Positions 35,845 through 46,112 are shown, counted from the stretch's first letter. The stretch: DNA of 64,000 nt from Arthrobacter sp. zg-Y238 (GCF_024385525.1 NZ_JANFLU010000011.1:310001-374000), one strand, 5' to 3'. Notes: a model not told the origin generated them from the sequence alone. A program made the numbers and translations.

Positions 35845-36522
35845 TTACGGCATGTCAGCGTAGCGGACGGCTTCCGCAAGGGCCTGTTCCAGCCCCTTGG
35901 TATCCAGCGCTTTCACGTAGGCGGGGGTGTCCCGCTGCCAGCGCCAGCCCTCGGCCAGCGGGCCGGCGTTGACGACGTCGAACCCGAATTCGTTTATCAG
36001 GGACGTGACCAGTTCCTTGGACGCCGCGTCGTTGCCGGCTATCGGCAGCGCGCGGCGGTTCGGCGTTCCGGCGGGCGCGGCCTGGCTGGTCAGGTGGTCC
36101 GCAATGATGTTGTTGAACGCCTTCACCACGTGCGAATCGGGAAGGTGGTTCTGCAGCAGTTCGCTGGTGGTTATGGACTCGTCGTCAAGCTCGGCAATGT
36201 TCCCGTCGCGCTGCGGGTAGTAGTTCATGGTGTCGATGACGGTCTTGCCGCGCAGTTCCTCCACCCGCACGTCCGCGTAGTTCTTCAGCGGGATGCTCAC
36301 CACCACTAGGTCTGAGGCTTTCGCGGCTTCGGCCGGGGTGGCCGCACGGGCATGCTCGCCCAATTCCATGATGAGTACCTGGAGGGTCTCGGGGTCCCGT
36401 GAGTTACTGAGGACGACGTCGTACCCCTGCTTCACTGCCAGGCGAGCCAACTGCGACCCGATGTTCCCGCTGCCGATAAAGCCGATGGTCCGAATACGAG
36501 GTGTGCTCTCCAGTGTGCTCAT
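35845..36522 (-). CDS. NADP oxidoreductase, coenzyme F420-dependent-like (NPR family)
   Basis: 225 aa. The Rossmann motif IGFIGSGNIGSQLARLAVKQGYDVVLSNSR opens the protein, followed by DLVVVSIPLKNY and VIDTMNYYPQRDG, a pattern of the F420:NADPH oxidoreductase/NADP-reductase family (NPR). Such enzymes reduce or oxidise NADP with F420 or small substrates; F420 use is not proven. Start 36522 (MSTLEST) is favoured, 36531 is possible; a longer upstream frame lacks support. It is divergent from the nickel transporter gene. Confidence 0.82.
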   Translation of the reverse strand: MSTLESTPRIRTIGFIGSGNIGSQLARLAVKQGYDVVLSNSRDPETLQVLIMELGEHARAATPAEAAKASDLVVVSIPLKNYADVRVEELRGKTVIDTMNYYPQRDGNIAELDDESITTSELLQNHLPDSHVVKAFNNIIADHLTSQAAPAGTPNRRALPIAGNDAASKELVTSLINEFGFDVVNAGPLAEGWRWQRDTPAYVKALDTKGLEQALAEAVRYADMP

Positions 36523-36591
36523 AAAGGGCATAACCGTGGAGGCTGCCAAATATTCCGGCCCTGCTGTTACGTCGCGGAAATCTAAGTTCCC

Positions 36592-36597
36592 TACGAT
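36592..36597 (+). promoter_or_regulatory. -10-like element of the nickel transporter gene (leaderless type)
   Basis: TACGAT lies exactly six bases before the ATG at 36604, so the transcript would begin at or near the start codon. Confidence 0.45.
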
Positions 36598-36603
36598 CGC
36601 CCC

Positions 36604-37701
36604 ATGACTGCACCCTCCCGTCCCATTGCCCTGTCTGGTCCAGCCGCCCCGCAGGACCCCCGCCGTCGTCGCACACTGGTGTGGATGGGGCTCGCCGTCC
36701 TCGCCCTCCACCTGCTGGGGTGGGGCGGTTTCCTGCTGGCGGTCGCACCGCACGGATACACCACGGCTGCGGGATCAGGGTTCGGCGCCGGACTTGCCCT
36801 GACCGCCTACCTGCTGGGCGTACGGCATGCGTTCGATGCGGACCACATCGCGGCGATCGATAACACGAGCCGGAAACTGGCTGCCGGCGGCCACGCGCCG
36901 GTCTCGACGGGTTTCTGGTTTGCCCTGGGCCATTCAACCGTTGTGCTGCTCGCCGTCGGGCTGCTCGCGGCCGGCGTGAATGTAGTCGCCGGGCAGCTCA
37001 CCGATGACGCTTCGGTGCTTCGACAGTTTTCCGGGGTGTGGGGGCCGGCTGTTTCCGGGACCTTCCTGCTGGCAATCGGTGCCATCAACCTGCTTGCCCT
37101 GCGCGGCATTGTCCGGGCGTACCGGAAACTGCGGGCCGGGAGGTACAACGACGTCGAGCTGGAGCGGACGCTGGATCAGCGCGGATTGGTTGCCCGGATG
37201 CTGGCTCCGCTGGCACGCCGCGTGGATAAGGCCTGGAAGCTGTATCCACTCGGCTTCCTGTTCGGGCTCGGACTGGACACCGCCACCACCATCGGCCTGT
37301 TTGTAGTGGCGGGCGGCGCCGTCGTCGTCCTGCCGTGGCAGGCGGTGATGGTGCTGCCGCTGCTGTTCACCGCGGGCATGGTGCTTTTCGATTCGCTGGA
37401 CGGGATCCTCATGAGCCGGGTCTACCGGTGGGCCTTCGACTCTCCACAACGCAAACTGTTCTACAACCTGGTCATTACGGCCGTTTCGGTGCTGGCTGCC
37501 TTCGGTGTCGGCGCTGTGGTGCTTGGCGGACTGTTCACCGAGACGCTGGCGCTGGAATCGGGGCCGGTCGCGTGGCTGGGGAACCTGGACCTGGAGTATT
37601 TCGGTTTCGGAGTGGTGGGTCTGTTTGTTGGCGTCTGGGGAATCGCTTACGCGTTGCGGCGGGTCTCGGGGGATCGGCTGAGTGTTTCTGAGCGGGCCTG
37701 A
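36604..37701 (+). CDS. HoxN/NixA-type nickel/cobalt transporter
   Basis: 365-aa integral membrane protein with about eight hydrophobic segments. The signature RHAFDADHI (residues 74-82) is the Ni2+/Co2+ ligand motif of the NiCoT family, followed by DNTSRKL; GFLFGLGLDTATTIGLF and DSLDGILMSRVYRWAF match the other conserved helices. It imports nickel. The urease operon begins its 3' end about 0.8 kb downstream on the opposite strand, giving an obvious use for the metal. No nickel regulator gene is present. Confidence 0.94.
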   Translation: MTAPSRPIALSGPAAPQDPRRRRTLVWMGLAVLALHLLGWGGFLLAVAPHGYTTAAGSGFGAGLALTAYLLGVRHAFDADHIAAIDNTSRKLAAGGHAPVSTGFWFALGHSTVVLLAVGLLAAGVNVVAGQLTDDASVLRQFSGVWGPAVSGTFLLAIGAINLLALRGIVRAYRKLRAGRYNDVELERTLDQRGLVARMLAPLARRVDKAWKLYPLGFLFGLGLDTATTIGLFVVAGGAVVVLPWQAVMVLPLLFTAGMVLFDSLDGILMSRVYRWAFDSPQRKLFYNLVITAVSVLAAFGVGAVVLGGLFTETLALESGPVAWLGNLDLEYFGFGVVGLFVGVWGIAYALRRVSGDRLSVSERA

Positions 37702-37746
37702 TTCCGCCCGTGGAAATACCTGACTACTGGGGGCCCCTCCTGAGCG

Positions 37747-38469
37747 TTACAGCCGGTGCAGGTAGCGTTCCGGGCCGTCGAGGAAACTCTTCCAATTGGT
37801 CACCAGATCCAGTTCGCCCCACTGGCGCTCCCGGAATCCCCACGGACCCAGCTCGAGGATCCGGGCTCCCGGAAGCGCGGCGAGAAGCGGTGAGTGGGTG
37901 GAGAGCAGGACCTGTGATTTGCCGTCTGCGAGCTTGTCCTTGAGGACACCCAGCAGGGCCAGGCAACCGGAGAAGGACAACGCGGATTCGGGTTCGTCCA
38001 GGACCCACAGCCCCGGTCCGCGGAACCTGTCCGACGCCAGGGCCAGGAAGGATTCCCCGTGCGAGAGGGAATGGAACTCCACATCCAGGCGGGCCGTGGA
38101 GGGGTTCTGCTCCAAGTAGGTGAAGAAGCCATGCATCGTCTCGGCACGCAGGAAATAGCCCCGCTTTGTCGCGCCGGGATTACGCACCAGCTGCAGGTGG
38201 CCGCTGAGCTCCGATTCGGTGCTGCGGGTAGTGTGACGGGCGCCGGTGGAACCGCCTTCGGGGGACAGGCCAAAGGCCAGTGCCACCGATTCGATCAGCG
38301 TGGACTTGCCGGAACCGTTTTCGCCCACGAAGACCGTGGCGCGGGCAAGGTCAAGCCCCGCATCCAGCAACTGGGCCACAGGAGGCAGGGTTGCAGGCCA
38401 CTTCTGCCGGTCCAGAGGTTCCAAGGGATGCTCCCGAACCTGGCGGATGGGGAATCGGTCCGTGAACAT
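37747..38469 (-). CDS. AAA/ABC-type ATPase (RecF/SMC-like, single domain)
   Basis: 240 aa. Walker A is VGENGSGKST (about residues 48-57), the ABC signature-like SLSHGESFLAL lies near 150, Walker B is GLWVLDEPESALS and the H-loop is LLSTHSPLLAAL. This is the small AAA_21/AAA_23-type ATPase often annotated 'AAA family ATPase'. There is no membrane partner. It starts 18 bp after the ureD stop on the same strand, yet has its own TGG-CACAAT element six bases before the ATG, matching that of ureA. A role in urease assembly is only a possibility. Confidence 0.85.
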   Translation of the reverse strand: MFTDRFPIRQVREHPLEPLDRQKWPATLPPVAQLLDAGLDLARATVFVGENGSGKSTLIESVALAFGLSPEGGSTGARHTTRSTESELSGHLQLVRNPGATKRGYFLRAETMHGFFTYLEQNPSTARLDVEFHSLSHGESFLALASDRFRGPGLWVLDEPESALSFSGCLALLGVLKDKLADGKSQVLLSTHSPLLAALPGARILELGPWGFRERQWGELDLVTNWKSFLDGPERYLHRL

Positions 38470-38487
38470 ACGCAGATTGTGCCATGT

Positions 38488-39354
38488 TCAGGCTTGAAGG
38501 ATCGGGTCAGGTTCACCCAGCAACCGGTCCTTCCAGGACCGGTAGACGGGGTCGGTTTCCCGTGCGGCTTCATGTGCCGTACCGGCAAGTGCCCGAATCG
38601 CTGCCCCCTCCGCAGCAAACTCCAGCCGCCGCGCACCGCCGTCACCTGGCCTGGCGCCGCCGGTCGGATGCAGCGACGGCGGCCGCCAGCCCGCCGCCGT
38701 CGCACTGGAGAGCACCTTGGCGAAGCCCAGGACGCCGACGGCGCGTCGGCGCGGTCCGCGCAGATCAAGGTCTTCGTACAGGTAGTCCGCGTCCGGACCG
38801 GTCAGCCGGGTGATGCTGCGCAGCGGCCCGGCCTCCTCGCCGGAGCGGCCGAGGACCAGCGTTTCGCGGATCAACACCCGTGCGCCGGCGCCCAGCTTCA
38901 CACGGGTTTCGCGCAGTACGTTGGACCCGGCGGCAGCCACAAACGGCGCTCCCTCCCAGATCAGCACCGCACCCTCATCCAGCACCGCCTCCAGCGTCCA
39001 GCGGGACTGCTTGCCCTCGGCGTCGTAAGCCACCATGCCGGCCGGCTCGACCACCTCCAAGGTGACACCCGGACCCACAGCCACCTCAATCCGGACATCA
39101 TCTTCGCCGAGCAGCATCATGTGGATTCCGATCAGCGCCACCCGCAGCTGCCGCGCGCCGGAACCCGATCCGCCGGAACCCGATCCGCCGGCAACCGGAC
39201 GGGGCGCCAGATAATGTCCCTGGTCCAGAAGCGCGAAGCGTGCTCCCTCGCCGGAGGGTTCCACTGCGATGCGGGTTGGCCGCTGCCCGGGGTGTGCGCC
39301 GGCCGGCGCGGAAGCAGGCACCCGCTCAGTGCTGGTGGGGGACAGCGTCTTCAT
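38488..39354 (-). CDS. ureD: Urease accessory protein UreD (UreH)
   Basis: 288 aa from the ATG at 39354 ([10 protein letters not shown]); an upstream in-frame start at 39393 is possible but would overlap ureG further. UreD family blocks seen are [46 protein letters not shown] and [15 protein letters not shown]. It joins UreF and UreG on apo-urease during nickel insertion. It overlaps the 3' end of ureG by 29 bp, showing coupling. Last accessory gene of the operon. Confidence 0.9.
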   Translation of the reverse strand: MKTLSPTSTERVPASAPAGAHPGQRPTRIAVEPSGEGARFALLDQGHYLAPRPVAGGSGSGGSGSGARQLRVALIGIHMMLLGEDDVRIEVAVGPGVTLEVVEPAGMVAYDAEGKQSRWTLEAVLDEGAVLIWEGAPFVAAAGSNVLRETRVKLGAGARVLIRETLVLGRSGEEAGPLRSITRLTGPDADYLYEDLDLRGPRRRAVGVLGFAKVLSSATAAGWRPPSLHPTGGARPGDGGARRLEFAAEGAAIRALAGTAHEAARETDPVYRSWKDRLLGEPDPILQA

Positions 39355-40081
39355 CCCCGTGCGTGTGGACAAACCCGCCGTCTTCGTCCGCATGGAAATG
39401 CGGAGCCATGGGCCCGGGATCCTGCGGCGTGTGCTGCCCGGACCGGTGCAGGGCCACCAACCCGCGGACCCAGGCGCAGAGTTCGTCCACGGTGTCCTGC
39501 TGCTTGCGGGAGAGGGCCAGCACCGGAGCTCCTTCCCTGGCCGCGACGGCGTCCGCCACCATCTGTTCCACGTCGACTTCCACGTACGGGGCCAGATCGA
39601 TTTTGTTGATCACCAGCAGATCGGCACGGGCAATACCCGGTCCGCCCTTCCGGGCGACATCGCCGCCGCCGGCGACGTCCAGGACAAAGATCTGCGCGTC
39701 CACCAGGGCAGGGGAGAAGGTGGCAGTGAGGTTGTCGCCGCCGCTTTCGACCAGGACGAGGTCCAGCGGCGCGAAGTCCGACTCCAGGTCCTCCACGGCA
39801 AGCAGGTTGGTGGTCACGTCATCGCGGATGGCGGTGTGGGGACAGGCACCGGTTTCCACTGCGCGGATACGCTCTTCCGGGAGAACGCCCGCGGAGCGGA
39901 GGAACCGGGCATCCTCATCCGTGTAGATGTCGTTGGTGATCACGCCGATCTGCAGCTCACCGGCCATGGCCCGGCAGATGGTGGCAATCAACGAGCTCTT
40001 GCCGGTGCCGACCGGACCGGCAACTCCCAGGCGCAGCGATCGGGTGGACGGGGCAGCGGCGGGGAACGAATTGTCAGGCAA
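39326..40081 (-). CDS. ureG: Urease accessory GTPase UreG with His-rich C-terminal tail
   Basis: 251 aa. P-loop GPVGTGKS (22-29), [29 protein letters not shown] with the conserved Cys-Pro-His metal motif, ESGGDNL and [11 protein letters not shown] (G4-like). It delivers nickel with GTP hydrolysis. Unusual is a C-terminal extension of about 20 residues with six His ([18 protein letters not shown]). The operon lacks ureE, the usual His-rich nickel donor, so the tail may substitute; this is inference. The start is a TTG (40081) with AAGGAG eight bases upstream; it overlaps ureF by 8 bp. Confidence 0.93.
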   Translation of the reverse strand: MPDNSFPAAAPSTRSLRLGVAGPVGTGKSSLIATICRAMAGELQIGVITNDIYTDEDARFLRSAGVLPEERIRAVETGACPHTAIRDDVTTNLLAVEDLESDFAPLDLVLVESGGDNLTATFSPALVDAQIFVLDVAGGGDVARKGGPGIARADLLVINKIDLAPYVEVDVEQMVADAVAAREGAPVLALSRKQQDTVDELCAWVRGLVALHRSGQHTPQDPGPMAPHFHADEDGGFVHTHGDEDAVPHQH

Positions 40082-40757
40082 CGAATAGTCTCCTTGTTCT
40101 AGTGGTGTGGTCTTCGGCCCAGTGCTCCATCAACGGGGCACTGAGGGCAGGAATATCGTCTAGGCCACCGACGAGCAGCGATTCCACGGCGACGGCGTCA
40201 ATCTCTTCGGCGGCGTCCAGGATCCAGGCGGTGGCATCCATCGGATCGATGGGCAGCAGCTTCAGGGCGGCCGCCACCACCGACTGCGCATCGTCATAGC
40301 AGCAGAGCCGGGCGAGCTGCAGCTCGCCGACGCCGAGCGCGGCGGCGGTGACGCCCAGCGCCACCGGACGGGTGGGGCGCGGAACGGTCCGCTGCAGCTC
40401 GACGACGGCGGGAGAGTCCGGTTTCAGCTTCCCGGCCAGGCGCAGCATGCCCCGGCCCAGACGGCGCGAGGCCTCCCGCTGCGCTGCGGAGGGTGTCCGC
40501 GCGTCGAGGGCAGCTTCGATCCGGGCAAAGCCGATGCCCGCTATGCCGCAGGCGGACCTGTGTGCCAGCACGGCGGCGGCGGTTTCCACCCGGACCACCG
40601 TGTGCAGCCGGGCGAGCAGGTAGGGATACACGCCGTCGACGTCCAGGCCGGCCAGGACCGCCGGCTCCAGGCCCGCCGAATGCGAGTACGCTCCGGACGG
40701 CAACCGTGAATCGGCCAGCAGGAAAGCGGCAACGCCGGCGTCGGGAGCTAGCAGCAT
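40074..40757 (-). CDS. ureF: Urease accessory protein UreF
   Basis: 227 aa, all-helical accessory protein. The N-terminus [23 protein letters not shown] is the UreF signature (LxDSxLPxGxxxHSxGLE). Further fit: [17 protein letters not shown]. It forms a complex with UreD and UreG on apo-urease and controls UreG's GTPase. It starts 8 bp after ureC and overlaps ureG. Confidence 0.92.
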   Translation of the reverse strand: MLLAPDAGVAAFLLADSRLPSGAYSHSAGLEPAVLAGLDVDGVYPYLLARLHTVVRVETAAAVLAHRSACGIAGIGFARIEAALDARTPSAAQREASRRLGRGMLRLAGKLKPDSPAVVELQRTVPRPTRPVALGVTAAALGVGELQLARLCCYDDAQSVVAAALKLLPIDPMDATAWILDAAEEIDAVAVESLLVGGLDDIPALSAPLMEHWAEDHTTRTRRLFVA

Positions 40758-40765
40758 CGTTCCCC

Positions 40766-42472
40766 CTAGAACAGCGAGTAGCGCTGGGTCAGGGGCAGCT
40801 CGGATACGGGAGCCGGTTCGATGACCTGCCCGTCGATGCTGACCATAAATGTTTCCGGGTTCACCTGGATGTCCGGCAGCGCCGTGTTATTCGGCAGTGA
40901 TGCCTTGGTGACGTCCCGGGTGGAACGGATGGCGGTCAGCGTCCGGGTCAGACCGAGCCGGTCCGCCAGTCCGTTCTCGAGCGCTGCCGGCGCCACAAAG
41001 GAGGTGGACAGATGCGGAGCCGACGACGCCGTTCCCGCCAGCGCTTCCCGCATCCAGACGGGCTGGGGCGTGGGCAGGGTGGCATTGGGATCACCCATCT
41101 GGCCGGCCACAATGGCTCCGCCCTTGATCACCAGCGTCGGACGGATACCGAAGAACGCCGGATCCCACAGCACCAGGTCCGCCATTTTGCCGACCTCGAC
41201 GGAGCCGACCTCATGGTCGATGCCGTGCGCCACCGCAGGGCAGATGGTGTATTTGGCAATGTAGCGGCGCACCCGCTCATTGTCGGCCGGTAGCTGGGAC
41301 GCCGTGGCGCCCATGTAGTCCTTCATAACGTGCGCCACCTGCCAGGTACGGGTGATCGTTTCGCCGATGCGGCCCATGGCCTGGGCGTCGGAAGAGGTGA
41401 TGGACATGGCGCCGAGGTCCTGGAGGACGTCCTCGGCCATCATGGTGTTGGCCCGGATCCGGGACTCGGCAAAGGCCAGGTCCTCGGGGATCCGCGGATT
41501 CAGGTGATGGCAGACCATCAGCATGTCCAGATGCTCCGCCACGGTGTTGACCGTGAAGGGGAGGGTCGGGTTGGTTGACGCCGGCAGGACATTCGCGGCG
41601 GCAGCCACCGTGATGATGTCCGGGGCATGCCCGCCGCCGGCGCCCTCGGCGTGGAACACATGGATGCCGCGGCCGTTGATCGCGTCCAGCGTGTTCTGCA
41701 CATAGCCGGCCTCGTTCAGTGAATCCGCGTGCAACGCCACCTGCACGCCCCACCGGTCCGCGGCGGTCAACGCGGCGTCGATGGCGGCCGGCGTCGACCC
41801 CCAGTCCTCGTGTACCTTGTAGCCTGCGGCGCCGGCAAGTGCCTGCTCTTCCAGCCCGGCCTGGCTGACCGTGTTGCCCTTGCCGTAGAGCAGGAAGTTC
41901 AGCGGCAGGTGGTCCAGCGCCCGGTGCATCACCTGCAGGTTCCAGGCGCCCGGCGTCACGGTCGTCGCCTTGGACCCTTCGGCCGGACCGGTGCCGCCGC
42001 CGCCCACGGTCGTGATGCCGGAGGCAAGCGCCTCCCGCAGGGCATCGGTGCCCAGCAGGTGGACGTGGGTGTCGATTCCGCCGGCAGTGAGGATCCGGCG
42101 CTCGCCGGAAATGATCTCGGTCCCGGGGCCGATGACCAGCGCCGGATCGATTCCGTCCATGATGTCCGGGTTGCCGGACTTCCCGATGCCCGCTATCCGG
42201 CCGTTCCGGACGCCGACGTCGGCGCGAACAATGCCCCAGTGGTCCACGATGACGACGTTGGTGATTACCAGGTCCGGAGCACCCTCGGCGGAAGTACGGG
42301 TGGACTGGGCCATGGACTCGCGGATGTTCTTGCCGCCTCCGAAGACGGATTCATCCCCGCCGAAGGTGTAATCCTGTTCCGGGCTGATCCAAAGATCGGT
42401 ATCGCCCAGCCGGACCGAGTCGCCCGTGGTGGGGCCGTATAGGTGGGCGTATTCATCCCTGCTGATCCGCAT
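40766..42472 (-). CDS. ureC: Urease alpha subunit
   Basis: 568 aa, normal size. Nickel ligands His136 and His138 ([11 protein letters not shown]), the carbamylated Lys219 (GYKVHEDWG) with His221 next to it, later HADSLNEAG and the flap Cys/His pair in MVCHHLNP are all present. It hydrolyses urea to ammonia and carbamate in the cytosol. Its start is 2 bp after the ureB stop. Organisation of three separate structural genes (ureA, ureB, ureC) is typical of most bacteria. No defects are visible. Confidence 0.97.
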   Translation of the reverse strand: MRISRDEYAHLYGPTTGDSVRLGDTDLWISPEQDYTFGGDESVFGGGKNIRESMAQSTRTSAEGAPDLVITNVVIVDHWGIVRADVGVRNGRIAGIGKSGNPDIMDGIDPALVIGPGTEIISGERRILTAGGIDTHVHLLGTDALREALASGITTVGGGGTGPAEGSKATTVTPGAWNLQVMHRALDHLPLNFLLYGKGNTVSQAGLEEQALAGAAGYKVHEDWGSTPAAIDAALTAADRWGVQVALHADSLNEAGYVQNTLDAINGRGIHVFHAEGAGGGHAPDIITVAAAANVLPASTNPTLPFTVNTVAEHLDMLMVCHHLNPRIPEDLAFAESRIRANTMMAEDVLQDLGAMSITSSDAQAMGRIGETITRTWQVAHVMKDYMGATASQLPADNERVRRYIAKYTICPAVAHGIDHEVGSVEVGKMADLVLWDPAFFGIRPTLVIKGGAIVAGQMGDPNATLPTPQPVWMREALAGTASSAPHLSTSFVAPAALENGLADRLGLTRTLTAIRSTRDVTKASLPNNTALPDIQVNPETFMVSIDGQVIEPAPVSELPLTQRYSLF

Positions 42473-42474
42473 GT

Positions 42475-42792
42475 TCAGGCCCCTTCCGTCGCGGTACCCC
42501 GTAGTTGAAGGCCGGGAACCTTGCCGCTGCCAGCCAACCGGACGAGGGTTACCTCGCGGGAGGCGCCGGGTTCAAAGCGGACGGCCGTACCTGCCGGGAC
42601 GCCCAGCCGGAAGCCGACGGCGGCGTCCCGGTCGAAGCGCAGCGCCGAATTCACGTCCGCGAAGTGGAAGTGGGAGCCGATCTGGACCGGACGGTCGCCG
42701 TCGTTGGTCACTACCAAGCTGCGGGTCTCGCGTCCGGCATTGATCTCCACGTCTCCCTGCGCGGTACGGATTTCGCCGGGAACCATGCTCAT
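42475..42792 (-). CDS. ureB: Urease beta subunit
   Basis: 105 aa. Family motifs: [40 protein letters not shown] and the C-terminal [19 protein letters not shown]. It is a structural subunit without catalytic residues. The ATG overlaps the ureA stop by 4 bp. Full length. Confidence 0.96.
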   Translation of the reverse strand: MSMVPGEIRTAQGDVEINAGRETRSLVVTNDGDRPVQIGSHFHFADVNSALRFDRDAAVGFRLGVPAGTAVRFEPGASREVTLVRLAGSGKVPGLQLRGTATEGA

Positions 42793-43091
42793 GAGATCGG
42801 GTCCGTAATAGTGACCAGTTTGCGGCCGTCAGGAAAGGTCGCTTCAATCTGCAGGTCCGGAAGCATTTCCGGCACCCCCTCCATCACTTCGTCGCGGCGC
42901 AGGACCGAGCGGCCCTCGCTCATCAGGTCGGCAACCAGCCCGCCCTCGCGTGCCCGTTCCATCACCCAGCAGGAAAGCAGGGCCACGGCCTCGGGATAGT
43001 TGAGCCGGATGCCGCGTTCCCTGCGGTCCCGTGCCACCATGCCGGCAACACTGAGCAGCAGCTTGTCCTTATCAGCGGGAGTGAGGAACAT
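42789..43091 (-). CDS. ureA: Urease gamma subunit
   Basis: 100 aa, exact family size, starting [41 protein letters not shown] and [19 protein letters not shown] are canonical. It is the first gene of the ureABCFGD operon. The start 43091 is set by the family; longer upstream frames are spurious. TGG followed by CACAAT lies six bases before the ATG, which looks like an extended -10 giving a leaderless mRNA. Confidence 0.97.
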   Translation of the reverse strand: MFLTPADKDKLLLSVAGMVARDRRERGIRLNYPEAVALLSCWVMERAREGGLVADLMSEGRSVLRRDEVMEGVPEMLPDLQIEATFPDGRKLVTITDPIS

Positions 43092-43097
43092 GCGCCG

Positions 43098-43106
43098 ATT
43101 GTGCCA
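43098..43106 (-). promoter_or_regulatory. TGG-CACAAT element before ureA
   Basis: Read on the minus strand, TGG immediately precedes CACAAT, six bases upstream of ureA. The same TGGCACAATC-GCG-ATG arrangement precedes the AAA ATPase gene at 38469. Confidence 0.5.
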
Positions 43107-43201
43107 CCGGGTTGTTTCCGGGGTGTTGCGTAATTTGCCTAAACCTCGAAACCTAAACGTCGAAATTGGGAGCCGGGAGTCTTCCGCCATAGACTTCGGC
43201 A

Positions 43202-43951
43202 GTGAGTTCCGGACTGCTGCTGGCGATCTTGGTCGCCGTCTTTGTTGGGGGAATCGCGCAGCGTGTGGCCGGGATTGGCTTCGGACTCCTGCTGGCGCCG
43301 TTCTTCATCGTTGCCCTCGGCCCGTACCCGGGTGTCGTGGTCACCAATGTGTGCGGCATGCTGGCCGCCGGTCTGGTGATCCGGCACGTCTGGCAGCGTA
43401 TCGACTGGAAAATGTACGTCTCGCTGGCCGTGCCGGCGGCGCTCGGCGTGCTGCTGGGAACATATGCGGCGTCGGTCCTTCCGGTGGGACCGCTGGAAAT
43501 CGGAGTCGGTGTTTTTATGCTCGCCGCCCTGACGTCATCCCTGGTGCTGAACCGGACCGAGATGGTGCTGCGCGGAGGTTCGCCGAAAGCTGCCGCAGGA
43601 CTTTTAGCCGGAATCAGCAACTCCATGGCCGGAGCCGGGGTTCCAGCCGTGAGCGCCTACGCAGTCCTGGCCAAGTGGCCGCAGGCATCCTTCATGGCGA
43701 CCATGCAGCCCTTCCTTGCCACGCTGAGCATTGTGACCCTGGCGGCCCACGCCGTGGTGGACCCGGGGGAGTGGCCGCAGCTGTCCTGGTGGCTCTGGGT
43801 ACTGCTCGGCATCCTCACCGTTGCCGGGCTACGAACCGGAAGCCGGCTGGCACCGCACGTTCCCGAGTCCACGGCCCGCCGCGTCGTCGTCGTTCTGGCC
43901 TACCTGGGAGCCGTGTCCGCCCTGGTCAAGGGGATCATCGACCTGCAGTAG
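43202..43951 (+). CDS. TSUP (TauE/SafE) family permease, copy 1
   Basis: 249 aa with about eight membrane segments. [30 protein letters not shown] and [28 protein letters not shown] are the duplicated TSUP signature. Family members export sulfite, sulfoacetate or other organic sulfur compounds; the substrate here is unknown. The start is a GTG, with TAGACT exactly six bases upstream. A clear paralogue lies at 55695-56441. It is divergent from ureA. Confidence 0.88.
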   Translation: MSSGLLLAILVAVFVGGIAQRVAGIGFGLLLAPFFIVALGPYPGVVVTNVCGMLAAGLVIRHVWQRIDWKMYVSLAVPAALGVLLGTYAASVLPVGPLEIGVGVFMLAALTSSLVLNRTEMVLRGGSPKAAAGLLAGISNSMAGAGVPAVSAYAVLAKWPQASFMATMQPFLATLSIVTLAAHAVVDPGEWPQLSWWLWVLLGILTVAGLRTGSRLAPHVPESTARRVVVVLAYLGAVSALVKGIIDLQ

Positions 43952-43960
43952 CCGCAGAGC

Positions 43961-44602
43961 CTATTTGCCGCCGGACTTTCCCGCACGCTCCTTGGCGGCC
44001 TTGGCAACCTTCACGGCTGCAGCCGCCTTGGCAACCTTCACGGCCTTCCCGGACTTGTCGGCTTTGGCTGCCTTCGCAGTCTTGGCGGCTTTGGCCGTCT
44101 TGCCCGCCTTCGCCGCTGCCTTGCCTGCGCCCTTGGCGCCGACCGCTGCCGCGGTACCCATCACCGGCGTCGGAACCTTGACGACCTTGACCTTGGTCTT
44201 CGGCCGTTTGCGGTCCAGGACCAGTGCGGTGGCAATGCCGGCCATCCAGGTGTCCTTTGCCAGCCCCATGCCGTCGGGGGAGGGGCGGATGCCATCCGCT
44301 TCCGTCATTTCCGGCGTCATGAGGTACATCCGGATCATGCCGCCGGAGAAGCCGCCCAAAATGAGCCCGGCCAGGCGGCTGGGAACGAACGGGAGCAGCA
44401 GGGACAGTCCCACGCAGATCTCCGCGTTGCTCAGCAGCTTGCCGAATTTCGCCGGTTCAATGTCCTGGACCTGGGGAAAGGCTTTGGCGGCCATCTGCTG
44501 CAGGTACGCGGCGCTCTCCGCATCCAGATTGCGCTTATTGAGACCGGAATTGAGGATGTAGGCGCCGGTGGTCAGGCGCAGGGGAATATGGCTGAGTTTC
44601 AT
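43961..44602 (-). CDS. DoxX-like membrane protein with histone-H1-like Lys/Ala tail
   Basis: 213 aa. The first ~130 residues resemble DoxX-like small membrane proteins (LTTGAYILNSGLNKR, ICVGLSLLLPFVPSRLAG, DTWMAGIATALVL). From about residue 135 the sequence becomes a low-complexity cationic tail of repeated AKA/KAAK units such as KTAKAAKTAKAAKADKSGKA, like actinobacterial histone-like tails. The tail follows the last membrane segment and could face the cytosol and bind nucleic acid or acidic surfaces. GAAGGGA precedes the ATG. The fusion is uncommon to my knowledge. Confidence 0.8.
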   Translation of the reverse strand: MKLSHIPLRLTTGAYILNSGLNKRNLDAESAAYLQQMAAKAFPQVQDIEPAKFGKLLSNAEICVGLSLLLPFVPSRLAGLILGGFSGGMIRMYLMTPEMTEADGIRPSPDGMGLAKDTWMAGIATALVLDRKRPKTKVKVVKVPTPVMGTAAAVGAKGAGKAAAKAGKTAKAAKTAKAAKADKSGKAVKVAKAAAAVKVAKAAKERAGKSGGK

Positions 44603-44793
44603 GGGAGTCCCTTCGATTCAATTCTGAGCCTACGGCCGCCGCGGTGCCTGCGCCAGAGTAGACGCTGGAACGAACGGTGGCGAAGAGCCGGGCGAAAATG
44701 TCCGAAACGCGGGGGAACAGGTTACTCACCGGTCGCCTTGTCTGCTTTTATAAAGGGGTACGCCGCAGCAGCTGTCGACACAAGAAGGTTCCG

Positions 44794-45690
44794 ATGGAAT
44801 TCCTCCCGGGTGAGCATCCTCGCCCGCGTCATTTCCTCCTCCATCTCAGCGACACGCACCTGCTCGGGGGTGACAACCGCCTGTATGGCGCAGTGGACAG
44901 CTATGCCAAACTTCGTGCACTTTTCGCCCGTCTCGAAGACAGCGGACAACAGCCCGAAGCTCTTATTTTCACCGGCGACCTGGCGGACCGCGGTGAAGCC
45001 GGCGCCTACGCCAAGCTCCGGGAGATCGTTATCCCTGCCGCTGAACGGATGGGTTCCCGGGTGATCTGGGCGATGGGCAACCACGACAACCGGGCGGCTT
45101 TCCGCCAGGTCCTGCTAAACGAGGCTCCGGAAATGTCGCCGGTGGACCAGGTGCACCACCTCGGCGGGCTGCGGATCATCACCCTCGACACCACCGTCCC
45201 GGACCACCACCACGGGGAGCTCAGCGACAGCCAGCTTGCCTGGCTGCGGCGGGAACTGCAGAAGGCCGCTCCGGAGGGAACCATCCTGGCCATGCACCAT
45301 CCGCCGGTCCCCAGCGTGCAGGACCTCGCCGTCCTGGTTGAACTGCGGCATCAGCACCGGCTTGCAGGCGTCTTGGCGGGCAGCGATGTCCGGGCCATCA
45401 TCGCCGGGCACCTGCACTATTCGACCTTCAGCACCTTCGCCGGAATCCCCGTGTCCGTAGCGTCAGCCACCTGTTACACGCAGGACCTCGCGACGCCGGG
45501 GACCCGCGGCCAGGACGCGGGCCAGGGCTACAACATGGTCCACCTCTACGAGGATTCGGTGGTGCACTCCGTGGTGCCCATGGAGGAAAGCGGCACCGTG
45601 GGGGAGCAGGTGGGGCCGGAGGAAACCGCTGCCCGCCTGGCGGAGGCAGGTATCCGGCTACCAGGTGCGCTCACACTGACATCCGCCTAG
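44794..45690 (+). CDS. Metallophosphoesterase (CpdA-like cyclic-nucleotide phosphodiesterase)
   Basis: 298 aa. Metal-site motifs in order: LSDTHLLGG (Asp20, His22), [18 protein letters not shown] and AGHLHYSTF, the class III phosphodiesterase set. The family includes CpdA, which cleaves cAMP. Start 44794 has AGAAGG five bases upstream; longer open frame upstream is not used. A cNMP-binding domain on the glutaminase fusion elsewhere in the window makes a cyclic-nucleotide link thinkable but unproven. The stop shares a CTAG with the convergent PNPOx gene. Confidence 0.88.
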   Translation: MEFLPGEHPRPRHFLLHLSDTHLLGGDNRLYGAVDSYAKLRALFARLEDSGQQPEALIFTGDLADRGEAGAYAKLREIVIPAAERMGSRVIWAMGNHDNRAAFRQVLLNEAPEMSPVDQVHHLGGLRIITLDTTVPDHHHGELSDSQLAWLRRELQKAAPEGTILAMHHPPVPSVQDLAVLVELRHQHRLAGVLAGSDVRAIIAGHLHYSTFSTFAGIPVSVASATCYTQDLATPGTRGQDAGQGYNMVHLYEDSVVHSVVPMEESGTVGEQVGPEETAARLAEAGIRLPGALTLTSA

Positions 45691-46112
45691 TCCCGGGACG
45701 GGTCCGGACCCAGGTTGAAGAACCGGCCGGTGACGGTTTCGGGCACAATCTCCACGTAGCGGTACTTCTCCGTTCGAACCCAGGGCTGCAGGGGAAGGCT
45801 GTCCGCGGCTTCGATCTCGGCCCCCGTCTCCAGGAAGCGGGTTGTTCCCTTGACGATGACGGACCAGGCCTGGTCACTGTGGATGCCGTCGGCTTCGAAC
45901 GCTACGTGCGTATTGACCGCCATTTCCGCCAGCTTCGTGCCCGGCGCGGTGCGAAGGAGGAGTACGCCGTCGTGCGCCAGATAGTTGATGGGATAGATGC
46001 TGGGGCGGTTAGCCACGCTGACCGCAAGACGGCCGTGATGCGTGTGTTCCAGAAACTTCCAGCTTTCTTCTGAAGACAGTTCAACCACGGGCGGCAGCTC
46101 TTCATTAGTCAT
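45687..46112 (-). CDS. Pyridoxamine 5'-phosphate oxidase-like flavin protein
   Basis: 141 aa of the PNPOx-like split-barrel family: [41 protein letters not shown] is the standard FMN/F420-binding start, and [26 protein letters not shown] the next strand block. Such small proteins bind FMN, F420 or heme. The function is unknown. CACACT preceded by TGG lies six bases before the ATG, and the segment GGCACACTGTGTG is palindromic. Confidence 0.88.
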   Translation of the reverse strand: MTNEELPPVVELSSEESWKFLEHTHHGRLAVSVANRPSIYPINYLAHDGVLLLRTAPGTKLAEMAVNTHVAFEADGIHSDQAWSVIVKGTTRFLETGAEIEAADSLPLQPWVRTEKYRYVEIVPETVTGRFFNLGPDPSRD

